Source: Tritrichomonas musculus
Taxonomy: Eukaryota > Parabasalia > Tritrichomonadida > Tritrichomonadidae
Direction of reading: 5' to 3'
Length of the DNA: 64,000 nucleotides
NCBI GenBank assembly: GCA_039105265.1
Contig: JAPFFF010000003.1
Span: 4,402,001-4,466,000 of the forward strand
Shown: piece by piece, positions 51,578 through 63,600 of the stretch
How positions within the stretch are numbered: the first letter of the stretch is position 1
How the letters are laid out: every line of letters begins with the position of its first letter
Position numbers and translations under genes: made by a program
Notes under the pieces: generated by a model
What the model was told of the DNA's origin: nothing
Databases searched by the model: none
Seen by the model: the letters and a program-made list of their open reading frames with translations, nothing else

Positions 51578-52764
51578 TAGGCCTTCATTTTTGGACATCA
51601 ATTCGTAAAAACATGTCTTTTTTTTTTGTGAGAAAAACGATCACATCAAAAATTTTTAAAAAATTTATAGAAAATTTTTCTACTTATAATTTTCTTCAAC
51701 ATTTATTGCAAATTTGAAAAAATATTAGATCTACGATAGTAAATACAACTTTTTTCTTAGTAAATACAACTTTTTGATAAATTATATGTGGTTAATTTTC
51801 TATTTAATTGAAATGTTTATTTAAGTAATATCTTAAAAGCAAAAACTAGATTCATATTATAATAATAAATTTTATTTAATGCTTTATATGTAAATTAAAG
51901 CTGAACAATTATTAACTTATAATCTCGATTTTATTGTTTCAATGCTTTAATTTGTTCCATTGTCGCAAGCAATATATATAGTTGCTTTGAAATAAATCGT
52001 TTGGGGTTTGATTCCAATAGAAACGATTCGAAGTGTAAGATGGCCCAAATTCTTTAAATCTTCGTAATACTTTTAAAACTTTTATATAACTGAGAACATT
52101 CATCTTATGATAAGGCTTTATCTGTGTTATAAATGCCGATATCTTGATTCTCAGACTTGATAATCGAGTTTTCGAAAATTTCCGGATAATTGTATCGCAT
52201 TTATAACACAGATATAAACCGAGTCGATTTAAAATTGACTTGAATAAATGATTTTGATTAAAGTTTGACTTTGATTAAAGTTAAGATTTTGACATTTTAA
52301 TCGTCGATTATAATTAATGTAATATTGAATGGTTTATATATGAAAAAAATCTCTATTATTTCTCTATCAATTTTTTGGACATATGAAAGCGGTTTTTTTG
52401 GACATCGTAAAGCTTTCAAAAACTCATATAAAGTTTTCAATTTCACTTTTTTACGGTTTTTTGGACATGTTTGTCAGATTTTTTGGACATGAGAAAAATT
52501 TGAAAAAAAAAAAAAATCAGAAATTTTGAAGAAATTTCTCTCAATTTTTTGAATAAAAATATATTTTTCAATTAATTTTTTTTTATCAAATTTTATTTGT
52601 AAAAGAAAAACTCAGCTTTTTTATACGAAAAATTTAAAGATTTGTTTTTTAAAAATTTTTCATTTATTGTGGATATCGAAAAATTTCTGTCTAAAATCAA
52701 TGTCCAAATCATGTCCAAAATGGTCCAAAAAAATGAATTTCCTAAGTCCAAAAATGAAGGCCTA
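51578..52764. mobile_element. Inverted-repeat element with GGACAT subterminal repeats and 8-bp duplication
   Basis: TTACTATT flanks both ends (51570-51577 and 52765-52772). The termini TAGGCCTTCATTTTTGGAC are perfect inverse copies for 19 bp. The right half holds several copies of TTTTTTGGACAT (about 52373-52495). Near the middle sits a hairpin, 52119-52136 against 52197-52214 (TATCTGTGTTATAAATGC). No transposase is seen. The 8-bp duplication suggests hAT, but the second key position of the hAT target pattern is not met. Confidence 0.75.
52119..52214. repeat. 96-bp hairpin inside the 51578-52764 element
   Basis: The 18-bp arms (TATCTGTGTTATAAATGC and its exact inverse) enclose 60 bp containing gatatc and several tcga/cgag strings. 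Confidence 0.8.
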
Positions 52765-53174
52765 TTACTATTTCAAATCGGCTTATTTTTGATTTCAAAT
52801 AGGTCAGTAATGTTTATTGGCCAAAAATGGGATTTCATTCAAACTATTAATGGATATTTGAGAGAACAAAAGAGAAAACTCACAATTTTCCAATAAAAAA
52901 TTGTGAAAAAATTGTGAATAATCTATAAAAAGTGAATAATAAAATTTTCTTTAAAACAAAATTTTATTGATTAATTAAATATTATTATTATTAATTTGTA
53001 AAAATATTTATAGATATAAATATTTTGTTAATTAAATTACAATAAATTTTTATTTTTAATGTTAATATTAAAATATATTTCTTTTATAAAATTTAAAATA
53101 TTTATGCAAAAAGATTGTGAGGAGTTTTCTAAGAAAATTTTGAAATGCTTATTCAAAAATTAATAAAAGTTAAG

Positions 53175-53438
53175 ATGAGTTCTCGAAATGCAGAAGCAAT
53201 CTCAGAAGTGTTTTATAGATACGATACTGAGCGTACGGGAAAAATAACTAAGAACCAGCTTAGGAGCTGTTTAAATGACCTCAATGGTAGACAAATTGAT
53301 GATGACGAAGTATTTTTTTTTTTTTTTTTCTAACTCCAGCTGAATAATATTAGTGAATTAATGGATGTAACTGAAGATGGATCTATACTCCTTTCTGAAT
53401 TCACCAGAGTTATTGAAACCTTTTTCAAATATTGTTAA
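53175..53438 (+). CDS. Two-EF-hand calcium-binding protein, spliced by a 30-nt intron
   Basis: The gene is join(53175-53309, 53340-53438), giving 77 aa. The first EF-hand region reads VFYRYDTERTGKITKNQLRS and the second LMDVTEDGSILLSEFTR, with the loop DVTEDGSILLSE having Asp, Thr, Asp, Ser and Glu at metal positions 1, 3, 5, 7 and 12. The first loop (DTERTGKITKNQ) ends in Gln, so it probably binds calcium poorly. The frame as read from DNA runs into a poly-Phe stretch and stop. Removing the intron joins E to LNNISELM without changing frame and restores the second EF-hand. The Met at 53175 (MSSRNAEA) is preferred over 53145. It may be a centrin/calmodulin lobe relative. Confidence 0.82.
53310..53339 (+). 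other. 30-nt spliceosomal intron
   Basis: It begins GTATTT, consists mainly of T, and ends TCTAACTCCAG. The CTAAC branch-site string lies immediately before the 3' AG, the arrangement known from trichomonad introns. It lies between codons (phase 0). Confidence 0.82.
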
Positions 53439-54162
53439 TTTTCTTAAAATCTTAAGATTTTTCAATTTTTTTGATCGGCTCTGTTTATTTTCAAAATTGA
53501 TAACAAAATATTCGATCTAACTTTTTGTAAAAAAATAAAAATTTTGATAAGATTTTATTTGAGCATATGTGTTTTGATTTAGTCTTTTTTTATATTTTCA
53601 TTTTATTGAATTAAATATATTTTTTTGATTTTTATTTTTATATATTAGAATTATTTTTTTATTAATAAAAATACAACTATAATAATATTTCAATCGAGAT
53701 ATTTTAAAAAAGTTTTTGTAAGGAAAGATTTCAACTTTTTGTATAAAAAAATAACTTTTTCATAAAGCTCAGTACAAACAATTCTATAATCAGAGTGCTT
53801 TTTTTGAATCTTTAAGCACCGATTACTGAAAGCACTCGAATCAATTTCGACATTTGTATTTGAAAAAATATTAATATAAAAAGTATATATTTATTTTTCA
53901 AGCATGCATTCTAATTTATTATAATTTTTGAAGATTTTTTTTTAACTAAAGTTTGCACTTTTCTCTATGTTTTTTGTCAATGATACTAATTTTAACTTAA
54001 AATCACGACAGAAAAAACTAGACTTGTTATTTTGATAATCGATATTAAAAATTAAATATTTCTGAATGATTGTTAACTCAACATCTAGTAAGTCGATATA
54101 AAATATTTTAATATCAAATTGTTCAATATGCTTTGATAAATTTTAATATCAAATGGTATGGA

Positions 54163-54955
54163 ATAGGTCGGCCAAAATAACGTATTTGTCAAAAACATAA
54201 AGCCAAATTTTAAAAAACGCTAGAAACTTCCCAAACTTATATATTTGTTTCATGATCATATGATTAAGAAAATATCCAAATTTGATGGGAATTCTTGAGT
54301 TGGATTTTTTTTTTTATCATCATTTTTTTGAAATTTGAAATTAAAATAATTATATCCTGTTATATATTAAATTTAAATGTTATTTTATTATTTTATATAG
54401 ATTTTAACTATACATTATATATATAAATATAATAATAATTAAGTAATATTTATTATTCATCAGTGAATTGATGGAAAAAAATTAATACAATTTTAGAAAA
54501 AAAGAAGATCATATTTCCTTTTTATTTTTATTTTATTATATTACAAAAACTTATATAAAAACAAAAATCGACTTAAAAATGAAAAAGAAGAAGAAAATCT
54601 TATAAGAAAATTGCTTAAACTTTTTCAAAAAGAATTGAATTTTAAAATTTTTAAAAATACATTTTTCGTGTTAAATAAAATAAATAAATATTTATCAATG
54701 TTTACATTAAATGTAATACTATATTATAGATATAATTAAACATAAATAATTAACTTTTTTCATTATAATTATAGGATATATTAAAATTATTAATTTAAAA
54801 AAAAAAACATAAATTTCACAAAACTCAACTCAAGAAATTGGATGAAACTTGGTAAACAGAATATATAGATATCATATAATATTATATATCAAATAGAATA
54901 TATTCCTACGTTTTTTTATTTTTTTTGACAAAACTCGTTATTCTGGCCGACCTAT
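54163..54955. mobile_element. Inverted-repeat element with TAGGTCGGCC ends
   Basis: The ends read ATAGGTCGGCCA and, inverted, ATAGGTCGGCCA, and similarity continues through AATAACG. The direct duplication is GGTATGGA (8 bp), or TGGTATGGA (9 bp) if the first A and last T are counted differently (54154-54162 and 54955-54963). No transposase is seen. The family is unsettled because the duplication length is ambiguous. Confidence 0.75.
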
Positions 54956-55075
54956 GGTATGGATTAGAAATATTTTATTATTCACTTTTGCCCAGAAATA
55001 GTCGAACTTTTCCAAGGGAAAAGTGAATTTTGAACATCCATACTCTGGATAAAATGAAAGCACGTTAATTACATT

Positions 55076-55133
55076 TGTAATTTTTAAACGGACAAGTTGT
55101 ATACAATTGTAAATACAAAAACCAAGGCTTAGC
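55076..55133 (-). repeat. Copy of the repeat that holds the hAT-like element at 41499
   Basis: Read on the minus strand, this matches 41463-41498 joined directly to 42308-42328 and beyond, across the hAT-like insertion point. It therefore represents the uninterrupted target. Confidence 0.8.
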
Positions 55134-55368
55134 AAAATGGCATAAAAAATGTATTAAAAGATTAGGAAGAACATTTTCTGAATCTAACAATCATAACTAA
55201 TTTTTCAAAATAATCAATAAACCTATATTTTGATATATAAGATTAATATAAATAAATATAATTAATCTATGAATATAATTATATCTAGATCAATAGAATA
55301 TAATAAAAAATATCTTTAAAATAAAGAATTATATTGCCTCTGTAATATATAACACAAACTTAAATAAA

Positions 55369-56109
55369 TTACTCATTATCTCTTTCATGGATCCAGTTTT
55401 TATGATTTGTTTGAAGTAAGCGGAGTATCAATGTTGTCTCACTATATGTTGCATCATCAGTGTTATCTATATTATCAACAGTATCGTTAAATGTGCTTTG
55501 GGAGAGATCAATAGCTTCATTTTTATGATCCATGATTTCGTACAGAAAAACTGAGTAGTTAAGAACGAGACCAAGGAATGTTGGGTTTGTTGAATTAAGT
55601 TCTGAACGCGCAATATCCAAGCCAGCCTGATAGCATTGACTTGCTTTTTCAATAATTCCTTCAATTTCAGGACCTTCTCTGTTTTCACAGATGTAACGAT
55701 AATAATCTCCTTTCATTTTTTCAAAGTATACACGCTGCTCTGGTTCATTAGATGCAGGAAGGAGAGATTCGTCAATCAGATTTATTAAGTCAATACAAAT
55801 GTCATGCATTTCTTTCAAAAGAACATCTCTGAATTGAATAAGTCTGACACGACGCTCTTGACGAACTCCTGTTGATTCCTCTTTTAAAAGAACGGCAACA
55901 TCTGATAAAGCTTTTCTACGTGATGAAACAGCATTTTTATACGCAACATTCAAAATATTTCTTTCTTCTGCTGTAAGAACTGGATTTAATTCAACGACTT
56001 TTTTCATACTATTAATGTTTTCTTGCTGTTCATCAATTAGCTCAACTTCGGGCTGGTTTGAAAAGTGAATTCGAAGATAGTAAAGTATGAGATCTCTTTC
56101 TTCTGTCAT
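55369..56109 (-). CDS. 14-3-3 protein
   Basis: 14-3-3 proteins bind phospho-serine/threonine sites on client proteins. This 246-aa protein has the family's length and nine-helix pattern. Recognisable stretches are MKKVVELNPVLTAEERNILN, VAYKNAVSSRRKALSDVAVL, KMKGDYYRYICE, CYQAGLDIARSELNSTNPTF and LGLVLNYSVFLYEI. These carry the Lys, Arg and Tyr residues of the phosphopeptide groove (MKGDYYRY). It is divergent: the usual RNLLSVAYKN reads RNILNVAYKN and the acidic C-terminal tail is short. Several kinases and a phosphatase lie in the same window, but adjacency is not functional evidence. Confidence 0.95.
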   Translation of the reverse strand: MTEERDLILYYLRIHFSNQPEVELIDEQQENINSMKKVVELNPVLTAEERNILNVAYKNAVSSRRKALSDVAVLLKEESTGVRQERRVRLIQFRDVLLKEMHDICIDLINLIDESLLPASNEPEQRVYFEKMKGDYYRYICENREGPEIEGIIEKASQCYQAGLDIARSELNSTNPTFLGLVLNYSVFLYEIMDHKNEAIDLSQSTFNDTVDNIDNTDDATYSETTLILRLLQTNHKNWIHERDNE

Positions 56110-56638
56110 AATAGGAGAATTATTTAAATCTGTTGTTTAAACTTATTCAATAAGTCTGTTTAAATTTTCCATAATCTCAATTTTTGTAAATCTATTACCT
56201 TTTACAAGTTTTTTTTGGCTATAATCATCTAAAATCTTGTTATTTTAAATATTATCTTTTAACTAATTAATTTAAAAATAAAATTGAAAAGTTTTCAATG
56301 AAATCAATTGAAAGGAAATTTTGGATTAATGATTACATTTGTACTATTTCTAGCAGAGTTATTATATAAATATCAAAGAAAAACTACTTTATTAGATTTC
56401 ATCAATTTTATTAAAATTTCAATACTACGAAATTTTACGAAAAGAGTATAAATATAAATTTTACTTCCACTGATGCTGCTTAATTCATAATTATATAATA
56501 AATATATGATAAATTAATTTTAATATTATTCAAACCAATATAATAATGCTGAAATATTATAGATAATTAGGATAAGTTAAAAACTAGATTGCATACAATA
56601 TTCAATTTTTTAAAAAAAATTTTTATTTTGTGATTCAA
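56110..56638. other. Intergenic between divergent 14-3-3 and unknown gene
   Basis: 529 bp of AT-rich sequence that should contain both promoters. A TCAATTTTT string lies 37 bp before the ATG at 56639. Confidence 0.5.
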
Positions 56639-57379
56639 ATGTATCCATATGATCATATTGATACAGATCTTCGGAATTGGAGAAGCGGTGGATGGAATGC
56701 TTCAAAAATGACTGTTAAAGTCAATGGTCGCTGGTCTTATATTTACAACTATGATTCATCTGTTCCAACAAATGTGAAAGAACCTATTTCTCTTAATGGC
56801 CCTTATATACCACCTAATCACAGAAATGAACCATTTGAAGCAACGACCGCACCAAAATCGCATCCATTAAGAACATCAGCTCTTCAACAACGAAATATTA
56901 TTTCAAAAGCACCAATCTGCTATATTAACCATAATTATTCAAAGATACAAAAGGAAGAAACAAAATTATCATTACAAGGATCGCGTTTAAAATCAAGAAC
57001 CAAGACGAACTCACCTAGTTTAATTAATAATCAAAAATTTACTCACGATTACAATGAATTAACCTTTGATCAAAGAAAAGAAGATCAATTGAAAACCGAA
57101 CAATCCATGAATTACAACATTCAAGTTATTCCTTTCTGGGTAAATAAAGATAACAAAATTAAAGATCTTCGAGAAAGAACAGCATTAGATTCAAGAATGA
57201 AGAAAAGAGATCAAATCAGACTAAAACAGATTAAGAGAGCTCAAAAGAAGCCAAGACCACTTACTTCGTCCTTTTCAAATACAGATACCATAATTAGAGA
57301 TGATTCTGTTTTAAAGGAGTCTCAGAAACTTTCACAGTTTTCTCAAACAATTCCAAAAAGAATGTTTTATGTTTGTTAA
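56639..57379 (+). CDS. Uncharacterised basic protein
   Basis: The 246-aa protein starts at the ATG MYPYDHIDTD. The frame reaches a GTG three codons earlier, which is unlikely as a start. It is hydrophilic, Lys/Arg/Asn/Ser-rich and probably largely disordered. The N-terminus has an aromatic segment (LRNWRSGGWNASKMTVKVNG, then RWSYIYNYD) that may be a short conserved motif. The C-terminus is helical and basic (KKRDQIRLKQIKRAQKKPRP). No domain is recognised. Confidence 0.7.
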   Translation: MYPYDHIDTDLRNWRSGGWNASKMTVKVNGRWSYIYNYDSSVPTNVKEPISLNGPYIPPNHRNEPFEATTAPKSHPLRTSALQQRNIISKAPICYINHNYSKIQKEETKLSLQGSRLKSRTKTNSPSLINNQKFTHDYNELTFDQRKEDQLKTEQSMNYNIQVIPFWVNKDNKIKDLRERTALDSRMKKRDQIRLKQIKRAQKKPRPLTSSFSNTDTIIRDDSVLKESQKLSQFSQTIPKRMFYVC

Positions 57380-57658
57380 ATTACATTTGTAAATATATAT
57401 ACAATTATTCATAGAGATTTTTTTTATTTGAATTTATATAAGTATTCAGCAATTTTATTTTTAGCATTAATACCTCTTTTGCTTTTTTGGTTTATTATAA
57501 GTATGATTTAATGAATTGTATGTTTGTTAATTATATTTGATTGAACCCTAATTCTTAATATTCAATCTCATCTATTTTTATTGTAGCAAAAAAAAGTTAT
57601 ACTTATTGACAAAAAAATGTAAAAAAAAATTATCGTAAAAATAATATTTATAAAACAA

Positions 57659-60600
57659 TTAGAAAAATAGATTATCATCGTCAAATGATCGATCCTGTTG
57701 AATTGATGAATCAAAATCATCAAATTTATTTTGGTTTCCATTTATAATATTAACATTACCGAGATAATGATCATCAAACTGGTTCAAATCAACACCTCCA
57801 TTAATATTGTCATTACTCGGTGTGTTAGTGCCATAGTTGCTCATTTGCATGTTTGCATTCGAGTCAACATTGGTATTTGTTACATATGTATTTGATGAAT
57901 TAAAACCGAAAATTGGATTGGCTAAATCGTTTAATTCATTAGAATCCATAGTACTACGCTTGCTCTTTCTTTCTTCCTTTCCAATGAAACAGAGAAGGTC
58001 ATCAATCCATTCTTGATAATCTGGTTTGGATGCATGATCAGGGTCAGGAGGTGTAAACCACATGAGCCTCTCCTGAAAGCCATCAGCAACATTACGAATT
58101 GAGTCCGTATTAGCATTTTCAATTCCATCAAAAGCGAGGACTTCAAGAACAGATCGGAGGCATTCAATATTATCAGACAAACTTTTTGAAAGAGCAGCAA
58201 CTGTCATCATAACTTCGCCATCCAATGATGGACCTAAGACTCTTTTAAGCCTTTGACACGGATCATTCTCATTATTGCTATTATCAAAATCAGTCTCAAT
58301 TGGATTTGATGCTGACTCATTTTCACATGAAATGTGAAATGAAAAACGTTCAGCAATAGATTCATCAACTGGAGGAACATGAAAGTCTCCTATAATGACA
58401 GGGACTTTAAACGTTTCGTTGGAAAACATGCAATTTCCTGTTTGTGGTAAACAGAATAAATTTCGGAGAAACTGGTTGCAAGTCAACGATCGAACAAACG
58501 ATTGTCTCCTTGCAAAGAAAGATTCTGGAAATGGAGAAGACGAGTAAAGAGCACAAAGAGGCGAAAATATAGAATCTAGTTCAATATCTTCATCATTACT
58601 ACTCACAAATGATTCAAATTCTGATAATAATTTCAAATCACGAGGAGCATCATAGATAACATATTCATGGCCAATTTCGAAACCAAGGTGCGAATTGAAA
58701 ACGATACTACGGCTTGATGCTGAATATGAACTTTTTAGAGATAAATTGAGAAGTAAAAGTGCGTTTGAAAAAGAGGCTGCTTCGTTTGGCTTGTTGACTC
58801 TTTCAATAATAAATTGTGCTGATGGTGATGAATAAGTAGCAGCATTTAAAATGATCATGTTTTGTGAACAACGCCTGATAGTATTGCCATGAATTCGAAT
58901 GATTATATTTGGACCAACTCTGTAGTTTCGACTTGGTAAATTTAATGGTAACCTAGAGTTTATTCGTAAAACTTGATCGTTATTGTTTGAAAACTCAATT
59001 TCGTTACAATTGAATAGATAATTCAAAAAGTTGTGGAACTCAATTAAAACTGGAAAATTTTTACGTGCATTTATGTCGAATTGGATAAGCTCTTTTTGAA
59101 GAATTTCAGGTCGATCGATAGAGTAGCGTGTCATTAATGAACTTGATTCGTAAAAGATAATTCTTTTCGCATGCCTGAAAGTATCATTCCTAGCTATATG
59201 AAGAAGTTGAGATGTCCAAAGTCTCATTAAATTTGGTCCGTTCTTTGGTATTTTCTTTGAGGAATCTGTGACAACAACATTTCTTTTAGGATCTGAAACG
59301 CATAGTCTTAAAACAGTTATTGCTCGAGTAGCTGTTTCGAATTTGTGGATAGTGCTTAAAGAATTATCATCGATGCAGCAGAATAGATTATGAATAGTAG
59401 AATTCGCCATCATCACAGACGGTGTGTTCATAAACATGTTGAACATAAAACAAGCCCATTTATATCTATTGAATCCATTCATAGAATTCAAATTCATATT
59501 AATTTTTGGTGCGTTTAATACGATATCGTTTGGATTTGTTGGCGGAGCTATTGGAGGATTTGTTTGGTTTGGTGGGGTATTTGGATTTACATTTGAAATT
59601 GGGATTGGCATTGGAATCGTTTGAATTGAAGAAAGTGAAGTTGAAGTAGATACTTGAGCAGATGCCGCAGCGACTGTTGCAGATATAGCTGCAGCTGATG
59701 GTACAAATGATCTAGGTATTGTTGAATTAAATAAATGGAATGAGCTAAGTGAGAAATCTATATCACCAATAGTTAAAACAATGTAACCATGTTTAGTATA
59801 TCCAGAGATACGTTTAAATAGTGATTGAAAAAGTGGAGCCAATATTAAATACGGAGGTTGATTATTATTGCTATTATTAATTTGGCAATCTTGTTTATCT
59901 ATTTTATTACTAATTTTACTTGCGCACTTATTAATAATAGAAACGAAATAACTGTTTAAATTCCGGTTTATGTCAATTAATTTCAATGACAAACCGCCGT
60001 CATTTTGAAGTTGTACTATTGTTTCAATTGCGACGATACGTTCTAGTTCAAATCTGGTCAAATTATTATGTATTTGAAAAGCATTCATCGTCATAGATTC
60101 AACCAAGTTTACATCTAGAATATCGTTGAATTTGTCAAATTTAAAGAAGTACGAGTAATCAATCGTGTTTTCGTTAATTGTTTTATATAATCCGCAGCTT
60201 TCTTTAAAAATTGATTCTAACAAAGGGGAAGAAAAATGACCATTTTGGCCATCATTCAAATCGTAATTACAAAAATTGTCAACATAATTAGTTAACAAAA
60301 AGTTGATTGTTGTAATCATTTCATTTTTCGTCATGTAAGGAAGCATCGTTCCAAATCTGTAATCTGCAAATGTGCTCGGATATAAAATTCGTGGATTTGA
60401 ATAGGTTGATAAATCGAAGTCACAAAAAATTGAATACTTTGACGCCTTCCAATTCAAATCATCTGAAATTCGAATTTTATTGTTTTGAAAAGCTATTGTT
60501 AAATCTTTAATAACTTGCCTATTTCCATTCTTCAAGCATTTTACATAGAAATCACGAAGATTTGGACATTTGTCATTCCTTAAAAGTCGTTCAAAAGTAT

Positions 60601-63600
60601 ATCTTGAAACTTGAGAACAGTTACTTAATAGATTGGAGAAAGCAATGAGTGATTGATTCTTTTCTCCATTTATTAATAAAATGATAAAAGGCAAACATTT
60701 ATCATTCCATAATTTATTCTTTAATGATTGCAATAAAAGAATAAATCTAAGAACTTCTTCATCATCTTCATTTTCATTTTGTATTTGACTTTGAAGTAGT
60801 TTTGTACAAATGTCAAATAAAACTAGTCTTGACTTTTGATCAACAAGATATGAAATAACAACAGAGAGTCGAATGATGTATATTTGAACATTCGGAATTA
60901 ATGAATCTCTATTCACTTTTGTTGTTGTTTCAGTATTATTAAAATAAATGTTAAATAAGAAATTGATGATTTTATATGTGACTTGAATGTTATTTAAATC
61001 TTCACTTTTGACCATTTGATATAAAATGTATGATTTAACTGTGTTTGCTACTTCATTTGATTTGATAACTTGATAAATGTTTTGACAAAAGCTCGATCTA
61101 TTCGGATTACTAAAGATTCTTTGAATAAATATAATTTGCTGTTCACAATCAAGCTTTTTAAGAAGCATGAAGCACATGTCTTCTCCAATTAATTTATTTT
61201 TATAAAATTCTTCAAGTAATAAAAACCTTTTAGATAGAGGTGCACTTGATATTACATTAGAAATCATTGTCTCTCGATTAATTTTTGACTTCTCAATGAT
61301 GCTTTCGACACTTGGAAGAAACTTGTCCATCATTTCTGGACTCTTTAAAGAAGCAGAAATAAAATATTTGGAATAAAAGATGACATATTCATTATTAATA
61401 TCAATCTTTTTCCGAATTGAATCATAATGAGTTGCAATCAAACGAAATGGTGCAAATTTCAATATGAAACAAATGAAAGCAAAGAAGAAACTTGAAACTT
61501 TAAAAGAATCAATTTCTTTAACAAGTTCTTCAGGAAAAGGTGCATATAAACTATCTTTAGGTAAGATAAATTGGAAGAAATGATTAGGAAAATTCTTAAT
61601 AACATCCGGATTTTTCAAAGCTTTATACAAAAATTCATAACATCGCTTTGAAAAAGTGGCCATAATGTCGTCAGATTCTTTTAAATAAGGAATCATTTTT
61701 AAAATTGACATGAAATAAACTTCTATTTGAACAGGATCCGTGTTATTTTGTATTAATGTTTGTAATATGTCAATTAATGTTGACAAAAGCTCGAAAGGAA
61801 GACATTGTTGAATATTTGGGAAATATTGAGTAATAAAAATTATTTTTCCCATGTCTTTACGAGCCATTAAATTGTCAGTTATGAACAAAGTTAGAGCATC
61901 ATTCAAATCAGTTATATAAGGTTCCTTTAATTTAGATATAATAAATGACGTATATGGCGAATATATTGATTCAAAGAATTTAGGAAATGATAATAAATGT
62001 ATTGCAATAGCTTGATGAATTTCTGTTGGAAGTAACTTTAATTCAATCAATTTACATGATATTTTAAATCCAATTAGATTCAATTGACTGTTTTGATTAC
62101 GAAATGCAATGAATAAATTGGATACCAAGCAAACTAGCAAATTCTTGACAATTTCATTGTTCTTAATTAATAAATATAAACATGATAAGACAGGCAATAA
62201 ATATTCTTCTTCAGTCAGCTTCGAGAGAAGGAAATTCCATAATGTATCATTCAATCCGGAATCAATTGGCAAAAGACTTTTTATCGATAATTTTAATAGG
62301 AAACCTAGCGTGAATGGATCAGTTTTATCTATAGATAATATAAAGTTAATAAAACCAACTACAAATTCACGTGGTAAATCATTCATTAATTTTTGAAAAT
62401 CAAAATAAAATTTCGATTCTAAAAATTCAGGATTATGAGTTATTCGTGAACTAGAATTAATAGTTCTACTTAGTTTAAAAACTCGGGAACAAATTTGAAT
62501 AGCTTTAAATGATGGTCTTCGTGCTGTTTCAATAAAAAGTGATTTTAAAACAGAACATAGAATTGAATGTTCATCATTAACTTTCTTACTTCCTTCTTCA
62601 TAATTTCGAACAACATTGTTGAATAGATTTTGGAGATTTACAATTTCACATAGATTTGGATCATCGTTGTTTTTTATTATTTCAGACATAAGAACAAATG
62701 CTTGTGGATGAATTCGTGAATAATCATTATGCTCAATTTCATATAGAATTTGCTTTTGAATACTTTTGTCTTCTGCTAAAAATTCAAAGACAATATCAGC
62801 ATTCTTAACTTCCCTATTAATTGAACATAGAATGGATACAGTTTCACTTTGTACTAACGAAATTAACTTTCTTAAATATTTGCCTGAAATATGTCGAAAT
62901 GGAATTTCTTGGGATTGAAAAAGCTTGCCAAAAGAAGAAAGAATTAATGTTATATTGGGAACTAGGATTGTTTTATTTTGTATTCGAACTAAATTTTTCA
63001 TCATATATGTAAATGGTAGAAATGAGAGAAATTGTTGTTGCTCATTCATTTCAGAATAATTTCGAAGCTCATTAAAGAAGATCAAATAATTTCCTTCATT
63101 AACTTTATTTGGCATGATTTTGGAGAATATTCGTAATAATTGAAAATTTATGATTTTCTTATGATGTAGAATATTTTTCTTTTCTTGCTCTGGAAAAAGA
63201 AGAATTTGATCAAATGACTGTTGATTTTTTTTGTCATTTTTAACATAATCAAAAACCATATGAATTGTTTTCTTAGCTAATTTTGAAATGGGTGGAAAGA
63301 CCGATTTCAAAAACGTGGTGTTAATAAAGGACATTGTAAATGTATAGAAAATTTTAACAAATTCATGCATCGATAAGAATTGTATACATTTGGTTTTAAA
63401 TATTGCATATACTAGTTGTAGACCACGTAGCCAATATAAATAATTTTTCTTGCTATCATCTTGAGCTTGAAATGAACGGGAAATTAGCTTAAAATAATCA
63501 TTTGATGCGGGAATTGAATTAATATTACCACAAAGTAAACATGCTGCAGTTTGGTAACATACTAAGTAATCAATGTCTTCTGTAAAATCAATTTTATCTA

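Larger units (their letters stand above)
53439..55368. other. Gene-free AT-rich region with one inverted-repeat element
   Basis: Outside the element at 54163-54955 and the repeat copy at 55076-55133, I see only AT-rich sequence. One weak hairpin (gagtgctttt/gaaagcactc near 53792-53840) is present. No gene was found. Confidence 0.5.

Noticed and set aside
53145-53333. Truncated EF-hand pseudogene ending in poly-Phe
   Set aside because: A 30-nt intron with GT...CTAAC..AG restores a full second EF-hand in phase.
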